Position numbers and translations under genes: made by a program | NCBI GenBank assembly: GCA_021307315.1 | Contig: JAJSPD010000061.1 | Coordinates: forward strand, 186,001 to 250,000 | Direction of reading: 5' to 3' | From: Bisporella sp. PMI_857 | Lineage: Eukaryota > Ascomycota > Leotiomycetes > Helotiales > Helotiaceae | DNA length: 64,000 nt | Shown: piece by piece, positions 33,239 to 45,387 of the stretch | Numbering within the stretch: position 1 is the first letter of the stretch | Layout of the letters: each line of letters begins with the position of its first letter | The notes under the pieces: generated by a model | The model's database searches: none | The model's input: the letters and a program-made list of their open reading frames with translations, nothing else | What the model was told of the DNA's origin: nothing

Positions 33239-33827
33239 TGTCTTGCCTGCTCTTCTAGCTTATCTGAGTCTGACATCACTAACGGAAACTGCTGGGCGGA
33301 CATGCCTGCGGCGCATATCCAAGTTCGGAAGGCACCGTAGCCGTATTCTTTGGAATTGACTTCCTCTAGGAAATCTGATTTAAGCGATTCATTAGTATTC
33401 TTTTGAGCCACAGCGAAAGAAGGTGCATGACCCTTCTGCAATATAGCCACTTATTTCCCAATTCAGCTGGATAGCCATCGAGCTGAATCATCCGCCTTGG
33501 TTGCTCCAGATATCAACATATTCTTTTTAGATTGTGTAACTAAAGATCGAAACTACAAGATTTCTATTTAATGCCAATCTTTTTGTTACAAGCTTAACAA
33601 ATTTAAACATACTCTTACATTACTTACATAAAATGCCCCATTAAACTAAGTGTGAACTATTATAGCTAGCTCATCCAACAATAAGTAGCTTTGTCCATGA
33701 AATTGGGAGGGCTTAGCTGTTGTTTGCGCCTGAGGCACGTACGGAACATTTAAAACCCCCCAACCCCTTCATCTTCTCTCTGTCAGTCCTAAAGTTCCAC
33801 CGCAACTCGAAACTTAGAACAGGAAGG
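33239..33827. other. Intergenic, possible orphan exon
   Basis: A minus-strand frame at 33235-33450 (SKEYGYGAFRTWICAAG) has plausible protein composition but lacks an ATG and a partner exon. Confidence 0.25.
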
Positions 33828-35872
33828 ATGCCTCCATTCTCACGTTTCAACCCACTATTTTGCCGGCTCACTGTGCGCAGACTTAGTGCTCATCAGTATG
33901 TCCGGTCCTCAATTATGGCGACAAAGATAAATATGGCTAGCACACACGTCCAAGGTACAAACGGGGCCTTGACAATACCTTTCCTCGGCGCCGTGAGAAA
34001 TAATGGTACTGGTATGCGCCAAATAAGCACCCTGAACATTCCCTTTAGATTTTAATTCTTTATAGAAAAAACTATTTCCGAGGAGGAACTCTACAGATAT
34101 ACAAAGCATCGCTGGGTGTTCGTTCATTATTCATTTTACATAGATGAATGTTAATCGACATAGATACGATGAACCACGCCGTCTATCAGAGAGGTATCTC
34201 AAATTTAATCTCCCACAACTCTTAAAAGCTGCAGTGGCAGCAGTCTCTAGCTCAGGCGCACGTTATTGTACACTTTTCGACGCTTATTTATTGTTACTCT
34301 TGTGGCTAACTTAAGCTGCAGGCACTAAAGTCCTGAAGTGCAAAGAAGATTTAGATAATAAAGTTTTTTTGCTTGCAATGGATAACGGCGCAGAAGTCTT
34401 TGCAAAACTTCCCAATCCGTGTGCAGGGCCTGCGTTTTATACAACAACATCAGAAGTTGCCACTCGCAAATTCGTGAGTGATAAGCTTAAGCCTGAAAGC
34501 AGGAACTGACATTAATTCTGTTAGCTGCGCGACGTGTTAAACATTCCCGCTCCCCGCATAATCGCCTGGTCCGCCGATCGAAACAATCCGGTTAAAGCAG
34601 AATATATTCTCGAAGAGAAAGCCCCAGGCCAGCCACTTGGGAGATTCTGGCATGACTGGGAGAAATGGCCAACGAAAGACAAAATCGCTATGATAACACA
34701 AATAGTAGAGATTGAGCGAAAGCTTGCATCTACGAAGTTTGTGAAGTCTGGCTGTATCTATTTCAGGGAAGATATTCACAATAGCGAGGCTCTAGCGACT
34801 AATCTGCCACTACCCCCGTCAATACTCGAGCGTTATACATTGGGACCACTTGTGGAGAGGGAGTTGTGGAGAGGCGAAAAAGCCAGCATGGATATAAATC
34901 GAGGACCATGTGAGTTTTGTGAATGCATTACGATTAAGTTTGGTCTAATAATATGTAGATGAAGGACCACAAGAGTTTGTTAAAGCAATGGCCGAGACAG
35001 AAACAAAATTTATTAAAGCCCATGCCCGTCCGCGTATGAATTACGCTCGCTCCCTCACGGAACCAGAGTTGCCTGACAAAATGCTCGACCTCTTAGATCG
35101 GTATCTTCAACTGACACCCGCTATGGTGCCTCCTTTTAATGACACGCACTCACCAACACTTTGGCATCCGGACCTCCACCTTAACGATGTATTTGTCGAC
35201 CCTCAATCAAAGAAAATCACTTGCATCACAGGCTGGCAATCAGCCGCTGTTCTACCGCTCTTTTACCAATGTGGCATCCCAACAATGTTTAGACATCAAG
35301 GGCCATTGTCCATAGACATGAATATTTGGCTTGAACGCCCGGACAATTACGACAGCCTGGAACAAGATGAAAAGGAGGTGATCGACAACCTTTTGAGGAG
35401 CGAGTGTATTCATAAATATTACATCGCACAAACGCGTTGCAATAACCGAACACATTGGGGTGCCTTACGACTACAATTACAGGACAAGGTACGCACACAA
35501 CCAACAAACATTGTTCAGAGCGTATGGAAAGATCACGATATATTTTTCCTCCAAAGGGCACTAATCAGAATCGTTAATCGATGGGAACAGCTTTGCCCGG
35601 ATTCTGGTCCATGTCCCGTGAGCTTCAGCGAGCAGGAGATGGCGCTATATGAGCACGAGGAAGAGAATAGACGCTACGTTAGCGAGATCTTAGACCTCTT
35701 TCGAAATAATTGGGGATTGTCTCCCGATGGGTCGATAGAATCAGCTAGATATGACGAAGTGCAGAATGAGATCGCGCGGCTGAGGGATGCTTTCGTCGGG
35801 GCCGCTGACAACGAGGAAGATAGGCTGCTCGCTGAGAAGGTATGGCCATACCAGGATACTGCAGAGGACTAG
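33828..35872 (+). CDS. Aim9-type phosphotransferase with lost catalytic residues (pseudokinase)
   Basis: Six exons join in phase (33828-33954, 34066-34117, 34164-34267, 34322-34473, 34525-34909, 34959-35872) to give 577 residues. The N-terminus (MPPFSRFNPLFCRLTVRRLS) is Arg-rich and amphipathic, like a mitochondrial presequence. The family blocks are all present: LYRYTKHRWVYDE, RYLKFNLPQLLKAA, VFLLAMDNGAEVFAKLPNP, SEVATRKF, EYILEEKAPGQPLG and FVKAHARPR-like FIKAHARPRMN. Known Aim9-type proteins carry HPDLHLDNIF and a DWQ metal-binding motif. Here the loop is HPDLHLNDVF (35165 onward) and DWQ is GWQ (Gly codon 35231-35233). Both Mg-ligating positions are therefore altered, while splicing and frame are intact over six exons. 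It probably acts without phosphotransfer, or is in early decay. A normal role in mitochondria is inferred from the family. Confidence 0.85.
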
Positions 35873-37032
35873 ACGTGAGGATATCCCTTGTTACTTCTGA
35901 AGCGCTCAGCCATAATAGGGAACGAAGCACTACAATTGTAGAATTGAGGAGGATCCTTAGTGCAGGGATATCTCCGGTTTGTTAAGAATCTGTAAGAAGT
36001 CCGCACAGACCAATCTCATATCCTTGCAGTCTTACTACATGTACGTAATAGCCTCAAGCATTAAAAACATATGAAAACTAGAATTTGTGAATGCCTGACA
36101 AGGATTCTGGTTGTAGGTGCTCCTTTTGTTAATCACATATTAGAACAACAAAACACATATTTGTTTTGAAGGTTTAACTTTGTGTTTCAGCGACTTATAT
36201 TATTGTTACATCTATCTTGCAGTTTTTATTTTCTGCCCCTTGCAATGTTCCTTAAGAGTTCACAGAACTTCTAATCGACAGATTGCTTGCGACTGCCCCA
36301 AAAAACATCTGCAAGCACAGCGCTTCCTCGGCCATCCTCTATCTCCAACCAGCCTCGCCTTTGCCAGCCAATACATATTGTGATGTCTCCGTCAATTCTA
36401 TGGTGTCCGAACTTTATACTCGTTGAAATATGTATTATCAAACCTTAACAGCAACTGTGCGTTCAGCCACGTTCTTGAGCTCCAATTCCTGCTCCAACAG
36501 ATATTGTTTGGATGCCCTGCGTTCCCGCTACGATCCTCAAGCCGGAACTCGCCTGAAGATATGGTTCTTAGGAAAGCGGCGCGGGCGTATTCGTTTTCCT
36601 TGCCGACGAGAGTTGTCCCGTGCTCCGTAGTAAAACTTTTGAGAAGAGAGGATACTGTAATGGAGGCCGGGGCGGAAATTTGCACCCAAATTTGGATCGA
36701 TATCTTGGGCTAATGGAGTCCAGCCCTGGCGTTAAAAGCCAGCTCTGTATATGCGTATGGTTCTTCTGGTCGAGCGACTCCTTGTGCGCCTCCGCTGGAG
36801 AGTGAGTATTTGAAATCTTCATATCGCTTGAATGCGTAAAGATCGTTTATGAAGCGTCTTAGACTCTGTATAGACATTTAAAAGTGATGGATAACGATTT
36901 GCGTTGGTGAGCGATTGTTGTCTGCAAATAGAGACTATACATGGGAAAGGGGATGACTGAAACGTACCCCCCCGCTATTAATCGACAAAGCTGAAAGGTA
37001 GTGAACTACACCGCACGCATCTTTGATTAGGA
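35873..37032. other. Intergenic
   Basis: Minus-strand frames between 36398 and 36822 have reasonable composition, but no family, ATG context or splicing could be established. Confidence 0.3.
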
Positions 37033-37131
37033 TCAGATTGAGTCTGCGATATGGTAAAGCCCCTGCGCAACGTTGAAGCCAGCAGCCGAAATACCGACAA
37101 CGCTTGCGACTATGCTGAGAGGTTCCGCCAT
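37033..37131 (-). pseudogene. Remnant of fungal STAND-type N-terminal domain
   Basis: From ATG 37129-37131 the frame reads MAEPLSIVASVVGISAAGFN then VAQGLYHIADSI, and stops at TGA 37033-37035. This is the opening of the fungal N-terminal domain found on many NLR/STAND and ankyrin proteins (MAEPL.xVASVVGIAxAG). The remaining domain (LxxIxxEI...) is not found downstream, so only 32 residues survive, unless a short intron was missed. Such domains belong to proteins of fungal nonself recognition. Confidence 0.45.
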
Positions 37132-39510
37132 ATGTATATCCGCATTTGTCTAAAGGTAACCGCTAAAAATGGCTGATGCCTTGCATATTTCAATCAAAAT
37201 AATCATATGGAGCGCCCTCAAAGTTAAGTAGATACAATATAGTTAGATTGGAAATGAGATCAGCTAGTCACATCCTTTCGGCCTCAGCCATCCCATGAGT
37301 ATAATCTCAAACAATATCTTGTTGATTTGCAGGAACCTGCCTCTGATCAACCTTAAGTTGATCAATTTCAGCACGGGGTATCATTTACCATATGCCCAGC
37401 ATTATCGACCCTACCGAGTGTTAATCTTGTGGTTTTTTTATCACTAGCCGCCATTCTCTTCACTTCTCATAACGCTCTTTCATTGGCTCTAGTTTCTGCG
37501 CTGTGGGTTGTTTTGTCCTTTCCAGGGCGTTGGCCATCTGCCCCTCGGCGCTACTAGTGCTGCATGTCAAATATGGATTTCCCCGGAAGATGACCGCATT
37601 GAACTAATTTGCAAGAAGCTATTGGCTTTCAGGCAGAAACTATACTCACATTTCTTCATGACAACTTTGAAGTTAATGGGCCATTGTGTTGTACTATATC
37701 AAAAGTCGGGATTGCCTACTATCAAACTCTTCCTTCCAACCTCCCTTATATCGCCATCGAAGATATGAATCACACCACCGAAGCAGACTTCATATACAGG
37801 GCGCGCATTGGTTCCTCATAACATGACTTAGGCGCCTTCATGCAGCGAGGCACACTTTCTGCGACAAGATCACAGCGTGTCTTGCTGAAGATAGGGTGGC
37901 TCACTCCTGGCTCACCCCTGGCTGAACAGTGCAGAGTGTCTCCCAGCACCCGTATATGACCTCTGTAGGAGAAATATACCCATAATTTGATCCCAGCGGG
38001 ATGCTTGGAGAACGATGTAAGTTGTGACGCATCATTTGTGCGTCAGGGGCATGTAGATAGTGTCTCTATGAGCAGACACCAGTGCAAAATCCTGGAGCAT
38101 ATTGTAGGAATGATCTGCATGCTTCATAGATCTAAGCTTGTGATAGAGGATACAAGCTGGCCCGAAGTGAATTTACAGCATAGCCTTCGCCTACCTTTAT
38201 TATGGGTTGGAGCACCTAGCCAGCGAACATTTGCAAATACATTCGCATATCGATGGTTATCACCAACGAATGGCTTCCCGCTGATATCTAAACTCAAAAC
38301 CAACAGAGTGATCCACGAAAATTAAGGCAGAGCCTTTGCTCTACTTGCCATACGAACTATATATTGTTCCATCCCCATTCTCATTGATCGAACAAAGTCG
38401 CATTTCCGCAAAAGAGATACCGTACCGGATACTTAAGGGCCATCGCTGGGCCATAGAGTAAGCTGTGATGAGGTTGCGTCGGAAGCAGTGTTTTCGGCTG
38501 TGAAGTACCGGAAGAATAGAGCTTGGCGCCGATGTCAAGCCAGCCAATCTACTGGTCCACGGTGATGTTGCAAAGGGTGACATCCTGTTTTCCAATGCGA
38601 AGGGGCTGGTCAAAAGAGTGAAAGACAGTAAACAGCGATAATGGTTGGTCCTTTTGTAATCAACCATTTAATAGGATTTGCAGTTCTGTCACGAGTGATC
38701 GTGCTCACAACGACCACGAAACACACAGGAAAAGGCATGATCGACTTAATTGTGGCCAATAAATTCGACCGCCATTTGGCCAGTTTTATCAAAGAATTGA
38801 GACATGTTAGCCCTGTGTACTACACAAAATAAATGATGGTTGTGAAGTTGACGTCTCCCAAGGTCGTACAGAACTGCCAAGACGGAGCATCCGCTAAGCC
38901 TATTACAGATAGTACCCCTGAAAGCTCTTCAACCATATTTCAACCTCCTTCCACATCATCACATCAATATCTCAGCTCACAATCCTCAAATAGTTCGTAC
39001 CATTCGAACTCTCACCAGGTTGCGGAACGGATGTTCCCTTAATGTACCAACGTACGCATCCGCTCCGGCGCATCAAAGAGGCGCTCTGAAGCAGCCGGCA
39101 TGGTGTATGAAACCCTTGGCGGATGTGATCCGTCTCAAGGCGACGATCAAGCTTCCTTGTTCCGCGAGCCTCCTGCGTCACCTCCCCTACGAGAGCCCTT
39201 TATTCGCTGGATAAATCTCCGACCCTGCCCTGTCTCTGCTCGAAGCCGACAGAACAACGCCGACCCACACGCTTCCGCGTCTTCCTTCCTGAGTCGTTTG
39301 TTCGCTGGGTCTTGGCTTGAAATGCCTTGAGCATAAGTATGTGAGAGGCGCCGCCGAGCCAAGAGGCATTGCCAACCCTTTGCCTAGATACACATCTTTC
39401 TTTTCTTATTCTCCTTCCGTTCGTTGTGCTGGTCACTTAATTGTTGTTTCTACTTGGCATTTTGATTGTTTGTGTGCTTGATATCTAAGGTCACATCTAC
39501 TAAGCTCACC
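37132..39510. other. Long region without a supportable gene
   Basis: Small frames at 37508-37821 and 37987-38325 and the 3' stretch to 39040 show no recognisable domain. A short ADVKPANLLV string (about 38530) resembles a kinase catalytic loop, but its context does not. Confidence 0.3.
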
Positions 39511-40336
39511 ATGCTATACTCGCCTCTCATCGCCGTCGCTGGCCTGGCTGGCACCGTCTTATCCCATGGAGTCATTACCTCGCCGCCGATCCGAGCGGCA
39601 GGTGACGCAAGTAAGCCATCCAGTCTCATGGAAACGTTCACCACTAACACACGACAGTGCTAGCAGCGTGCGGACAAGCCGTCACCGACCTCGCAATAGC
39701 AGATATAACAGATCACGTAGAAGGGATGCCAGAAGCGGCCGCCGCGACCGCCAACTTCGACAGCGCGGCATGCAACGTTTTCCTCTGCAAGGGCCAGCAG
39801 TTCGCCGACAACACCGCGAACGTGCAGACCGTCGCGCCGGGGCAGGTGGTCAACTTCCGCGCGGAGCTCCCCATTCCTCACGAGGGCCCCATGAACGTTT
39901 CCGTTGTCGACACGAAAACCAACACCGTCATCGGCGACCCGCTCATCGAGTTCGCGAGCTACGCCGACGAGAGCCTCGCCGTTCTCCCGGCAAACAATAC
40001 CAATTTCGACGTCACCATCCCGTCGGATCTGGGGAGCGCCTGTGCGGTTGCTGGCGATTGCGTATGTTGCCTTTCCTTTTATTTGCTCTTCCGGCGGAAA
40101 GCGAGTGACAGTGCGAAGCTAACCCGGTACAGGTCCTCCAATGGTTCTGGTTTGGCACCAGCGCCGACCAAACATACGAGTCGTGCGTCGACATCGTCGT
40201 CCCTGCCTCCACGGCCTCGGCATCGGCATCCAAGGCGCAGGCCACCAGCGCGGTTGCAAAATCCGGAGCGTCGAGCTCAAAGGTCTTGCAGCTGTCGAAG
40301 ACGGCAAGAAGCCTGCTTCGGTATCTGAGGGCTTAG
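39511..40336 (+). CDS. Secreted LPMO-like / chitin-binding type-4-like protein
   Basis: Three exons (39511-39610, 39658-40061, 40133-40336; introns of 47 and 71 nt) encode 235 residues. MLYSPLIAVAGLAGTVLS is a signal peptide of about 18 residues, and cleavage would expose an N-terminal His in HGVITSPP, the hallmark of copper-binding lytic polysaccharide monooxygenase folds. A second His lies in IPHEGPMNVSV and a Tyr in QTYESCVDIVV near the end of the core. Six or more Cys (AACGQ, SAACNVFLCKG, SACAVAGDC, ESCVD) can form disulfides. The tail from about residue 190 is Ala/Ser-rich (STASASASKA), then basic. I read it as an LPMO-related fungal extracellular protein. Whether it oxidises chitin or another polymer, or only binds copper, is not known. 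Confidence 0.65.
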
Positions 40337-40801
40337 GACCGAAGGGCTTAGGCGGTGGTTTTCTGTGATTATGTAAAATATGGCAAAGCAAACATGGGCA
40401 TTTTAGAGGGAAAACTTATGATACAAAGTAATATATATACTATTGAAATCTTATGTAACGGGTCTTATGGCTGCTGTTGTGGCATATTATAACGTATCGC
40501 TGACTTCAAGGCAATGGTTGATTTACTAACGGGAACTACATAAAATGCCATAAAGAGAGGTGGAGTTAATTCTCTAAAGTGCGAGGTAGTCTTACATATC
40601 AAGCGCATCGCCGCATCGTTAATAATAGTCATAACAGAACCTACTTGTTCGAAGGAAAAGCAGTCGTTGGCATAGTTTTAGATTTTGTTTGCTCCAAAAC
40701 ATGAAAAAAGCCGCCATATCTGGCTTTTGAGGTACGACAGACCCATTATCTACCATTCTTTCATAAATGCATCGCACGCTCAACTCCATATCCCACAGCC
40801 C
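40337..40801. other. Intergenic between convergent genes
   Basis: The 3' ends of the plus-strand LPMO-like gene and the minus-strand gamma-COP gene face each other. Nothing else seen. Confidence 0.4.
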
Positions 40802-43662
40802 TTATGCGACAGACCCAATGACCAGTGGCGCAACCCCTTCCTCATCACTTCGTACCACGATCTTGCTAGTAACACCTGACTTTGTGGAGTAAGCCATCCG
40901 AATGTTTGCCACAACCCTACCACCTGTGACAGTTTTTCCAAATAGTTTGAGGGTATGGGTTGTAGTATTAACAGGTACATCGGTGCCGTCCAGAGGCTGT
41001 AACGAGAGGGTCTTGGCGAGTTGTTCAGTTGCATCTATAGATCTGTTAGCTCCGATCGCTCTTTGGAGACGTCAAATATGAGAGGGACTCACCGGCAATG
41101 CTCTTTACACCACTCAGCTGTAATGTTTCCTGGGCTTCCTCACCCGTCGCGCCAACTTGCTCCCAGATGTGGTTGAAGTTACCAGCAAAAGCAGGAACAA
41201 CATAGTCACTACCAGTAAGCTCGAGATCTTCGACTTGATACTCATCGTCGTAACCTGTCTCCTCCGGCTCACCGGTCGTAGGATCGATTTCCTTGGTTGT
41301 GAACTTCAAGATATTGGTAAAGCTACTTGCCGAGAACGAGCCTTCGCCATTAACCTTCTTGAATGATACATAGATGGTACCAGGTTGGTCAGTAACAAGC
41401 TTCGTGGCTGGGATAATGAAGTCTTCCTCGAGCTCCTCCTCCTCTGAAGGGGTAGCAACAACAGAGACATCCTCGAGAACAGTATCTGGAAGGGTATTCT
41501 TGACCTCGTATTGTAGTACAATATGCTCCTTGAAAATATGCTTCACAACACTGACAACGTATTCAGTCTCTGATTCTGTCAATTCAACCAAAGGTGATGA
41601 CTTCAAGACGCTACCATATGATCTCATCTCTGGAATCTTGAGTAGCTCTTGCTGGTACTTCTGGGCAGCAGCTGAAGCAGATGCCACCGCCTCTGCGCCT
41701 GTTGGAGCAGCTTTTGTTGGACCGGCTTTTGGTGCCTTGATAGTTGGAGTAACAGTGGTCAGCTTCTTCGTGCGGTCCTCAGCATCGGCTTGCTCTTTGG
41801 TAACGACTGGAATAACGGAGATGTCGAAAGGATTTTCGAAAGTCGATTTATCATCTGCAGTGACATACATGACTAGTTGATGCTCGAAATATGGTAACGC
41901 GAAAGTGCTTTCTGAAGGCTTTGTTTAGCGTATTATTTGCAGAGGGATCAAAACGCTTACCATTCTTGACGAACCGATCAGCCAGCTCATCAGGTTCGCC
42001 CATCAATCTCAAATTCAACGCAGCACGATCACGTACTTCGTCGTCAACATCATCCAAGCATCGGGTAAGGAGAACCGTGACACTGCGTTTGACCTCGGGA
42101 TCCTTCTGCCCCACGCCAAATTTGGCCAAAGCTGTGACTGCCGCGGCTCGTACAATTGCATTCTCAAGAACAACACGGTTATAGATATATCGGATGTACT
42201 TGGTTGGCTGTGAAGTCTTGGGTCCCTCCAAACCCAGAAGGTGCAATATTCTGACAGCAAGTTTTGTGAACTCGCAGTCTTCGATGAACTCGCAGAGATG
42301 CGCCAACGCATCCTCCTTCGAGTCTGGCACAAACTTGATTAAGTCGAACATGCTTTCCACAACCGCGCGCTTGAATTCATATCCTCCTTCATCACGTAGT
42401 ATGCCACTGAGGAACGCCAGCATGCCAGCCTGTTTGTTGGGGAACTTAAGACATAGTGTTCTGATCGCCTCCACAATTGTGATCTTGAATTCATCCGTGA
42501 TGTCAGCCATGAAACCCGAAATCTGCTTCATCAAACGATCCACGCTAGCCTCGTTTCCGGTCTTGAGTAATGTAGTAATGGCGAAAGTAGCAATTGAGCG
42601 GTTGCTATTGGAGATAAGGAGCTCGATTTCAGGATTGCATGGGTGTACGGCTTGTGGCTTGAAAGAGGCGAAATTGTGGAGGATTCTGATAGCAGCGAAC
42701 TTGGAGACAGCTCGGGGAGATGTGAGGAACAGCTGAAGTGACAGAACAGCTTGGTTTGCTTCGGCATCTGTGATATCTCGCATGTCGCAGATTGCTTTAG
42801 CAGCCTCGAAATTGACCATCTCGCTCTTGTGTCGTAGCCATCCCTCAAGGAGCACCATCATGGGCTTTCGAAGTTGTGGTTCTTCGTCTGCGAGGTGCGC
42901 TGCTAGCCTTACGAGCATAACTGTCGCGGCAGGACTCTTGATTGCTCCCGCTACCCCGAACTGCTGAACCATCTTTACCAATGCCATCCTGTCATGCATT
43001 CTCATCTGATAGAGTAATCCAATTGCATGGTATTGTGTCATGGTCGAATTGTTCGCTGGCACATGGCTGCTTGAGGTGGAGAATCCTAATGAGAATCCGC
43101 CTGAAGATTTTGTCGAAGTCGCAGCCTCCTGTGTCTCACTCTGCCATCTCTTAACAACATCACGGGCGATTGGGAGGAGGTGATAAGATGAGACTAGGGC
43201 GGCTGAGGAAACGGAGGGGTTCTTATCAACGATTGCCGTCTTCATAACACGTTCGATACTCTGGACGGTGGAGGCATCGATAATGCGGCATAGAGCTCGA
43301 ATCGCATTTGGTCTAAATATAGCGTCCGTTCCGCCACCAGTGTCCTTCATTATTGTGCTTGTAACCATAATAATGTCCTCAGCAGAGTTCGCCAGCTCCT
43401 TGATAACCAAGTGTACCATCTGTCGTAGGCTCGCATCTTTATTCTGGAACAGCTTTGAGATACCGAAAAACAAGTCAGTGGCCTCTCTTGTTGGAAATTT
43501 CTCGCCCTTGTAGAGGAGGAAGGCAATCTTGGTCAGGAGTTCTCGACATCTTCTAGGTTGTATAGGGGAGGAATTGAACAGTCGTGCTTCTTGGAAGACC
43601 TGTGTGCGGTCGACCTTTATGATGCCTGTATCTGCATCTTCGTCCTTTTTGTGATAACTCAT
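40802..43662 (-). CDS. SEC21: Coatomer subunit gamma (gamma-COP)
   Basis: Three exons (43662-41961, 41872-41093, 41034-40802) with introns of 88 and 58 nt give 904 residues, close to the usual 900-935. ATG 43662 begins MSYHKKDEDADTGIIKVDRT. The N-terminal two thirds is the adaptin-like helical repeat trunk (EARLFNSSPIQPRRCRELLT, KDASLRQMVHLVIKELA, LDDVDDEVRDRAALNLRLMG). The second exon carries the appendage platform (LVELTESETEYVVSVVKHIF, FTNILKFTTKEIDPTTGEPE). The C-terminal exon is the small coatomer appendage subdomain ending in VRSDEEGVAPLVIGSVA. The protein is part of the COPI coat driving Golgi-to-ER vesicle transport and is essential in yeasts. Clean splice phases and no lesions. Confidence 0.97.
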
Positions 43663-44075
43663 ACTGGCAGAGTTTGTTGGACAGGTGTTGAGGTTCACGG
43701 GAGCTGTGAGCTAGATGTCGCGACGTATCCAAATCGCAGTGGGCTGGAACAATTAAGGTTAGGCGAGGCGGAGTGTGTAAAGTCTTGGCAAACTCGGAGC
43801 GGAAATGGTACTTCATAGAGACGGGGAGGGGTTTCTACCCTCATCCATTCTGCATTTTGTTGCGATAATGCCGAACTGGTTTTTGTTTATCACATTACCA
43901 GAAACTACGGTATCGACTCTGTTCACTGTTTTGTTATTTTATCACAATCCTTTCAACAACGTGTTTTCTAACTTTGTTGAGTCCGTCCCACTTGTGCCAA
44001 TCACAAGGGCGAATTTCCTTCGGAGCAAAAACTGTAACTAGGACTAAATTAAGCGTGAGGCAAGCAAGAATTTCA
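43663..44075. promoter_or_regulatory. Upstream region of gamma-COP and tRNA-Glu genes
   Basis: Presumed promoter of the minus-strand gamma-COP gene. No specific motif assigned. Confidence 0.3.
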
Positions 44076-44173
44076 TCCATACTGGTGTATCGGTAACATT
44101 TCCGCCTTTCAAGTTCACTCATCAGATTGTACAACGATCGCGGGAGCGCAGGGTTCGACTCCCTGGTATGGAA
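44076..44173 (+). tRNA. tRNA-Glu (anticodon UUC) with 27-nt intron
   Basis: The acceptor stem TCCATAC (44076-44082) pairs perfectly with GTATGGA (44166-44172), with discriminator A at 44173. D arm GTGT/ACAT is closed by a loop with GG. The anticodon stem TCCGC (44101-44105) pairs with GCGGG (44140-44144), and the anticodon TTC is at 44108-44110. An intron at 44112-44138 lies one base after the anticodon, the canonical position. The T arm CAGGG-TTCGACT-CCCTG closes the fold. A T-run follows 6-8 nt downstream (TTTT from 44179), as a Pol III terminator should. The internal A box (TGGTGTATCGG) and B box (GGTTCGACTCC) are present. The gene lies 414 bp upstream of the gamma-COP start, on the opposite strand. 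Confidence 0.88.
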
Positions 44174-45361
44174 TTACCGTTTTGCATTTTTGTTACCTGG
44201 GAGATAATGCTGGAAGATCATTTCTGAATATAGAATTTCCATAATGTAAATAGCTCCAAAGGATTTCTTGGTTACCTACAGAAGCTCGCAAAGCTATTTT
44301 TGAAGCTGGATTGTACTTGTATATATTTGATTTGCTTGTTGTCGGAGAAAGAATCATTGGTGCTACGAATGAAAGCCCTACAGTATGCTGAGCATTTCGC
44401 AATGGACAAACCTTTATATCATATCGATTCTTGGAGATATTAGATACTCTTGCTGTATTCTCAATATGTTTTTATCATCTTTTCAGCTATCATGCATATA
44501 GAACATCACGCTACTTCGGGTGCTCCCGTCTGTTAGTCAAGAGATGCTTGCATGCATCACATATGGAAACGTGTTCTACATAGATAGCTCTTTTGTCTTG
44601 TCTTGCATTATGTAGTAAGGCTCCATTGATCCGCGATCAGGCTTCGCAGCGCGTAGTGATTTTTAAGTGCCAGTGGCGTCTTTGACATAAGAAAGGACGC
44701 GTCAACTTTAGATGCATATTTTGTGTGTTGTCCCTTGCGAATCTGCAAAATTTCCTATCACTTTGAATAGAACATGAGGTTGTTAGGGCTGAAGAGTCGG
44801 GTGCTCACCGCTCCGCAAGCCACAGTAAATTACGGAGAAAACCGAACAAAAGCCTAAGATCTCAAAATACTTGACAATGCAGAGTAAATTGCGAGCATGC
44901 CTGCCATGAATCAATAGACCAAAGACATAAATAGACACCTTAGTGTCTATGAGAAAAAATCAATCTTGGTGCAGCAAATCTGACTCGACAAAAGATATAA
45001 AATTATACACCTGAGGTAAGATTAATCGTTGGCGTGCCGGCGTCTATTCTGTAAGCGCCCGGTGGCTAAAAATAGGCGCATGTCAGTTTGAAAGGGGTGT
45101 AAAAGTGTCTGCCCTGGGTGTTTCACTGCTTACCACCCAAGCTTCTTACAGGAATCGTGGATTGTTACCCTTCATGCACGCAGTTCCTTCTAGAAAGCTT
45201 CCAGAAGCATTACAATGGCAATATGAACGTTGTCCCGCAGAGTCATCATCATCACACATGTTCGGATATATACCGAGCGGTTAATCAAATCTTTTTGCTG
45301 ACCAGCCCAGCCACAGCTCACCCGCGGCTCTTTTCGCACCGGGACCTATAAGATGTGAGAC

Positions 45362-45387
45362 AGCAGGAGCTGGAAAAAGCTCCTGCT
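45362..45387. repeat. Perfect 10-bp hairpin followed by T-run
   Basis: AGCAGGAGCT (45362-45371), loop GGAAAA, then AGCTCCTGCT (45378-45387), directly followed by TTTT. Could be a structured RNA end or chance. Confidence 0.6.

Noticed and set aside
37508..37821. Two overlapping frames with Ser/Leu-rich sequence
   Set aside because: No domain recognised, the frames conflict, and no intron joins them.
38520..38640. Kinase-like ADVKPANLLV string
   Set aside because: The surrounding frame shows no other kinase block and contains stops a short distance away. Chance resemblance is likely.
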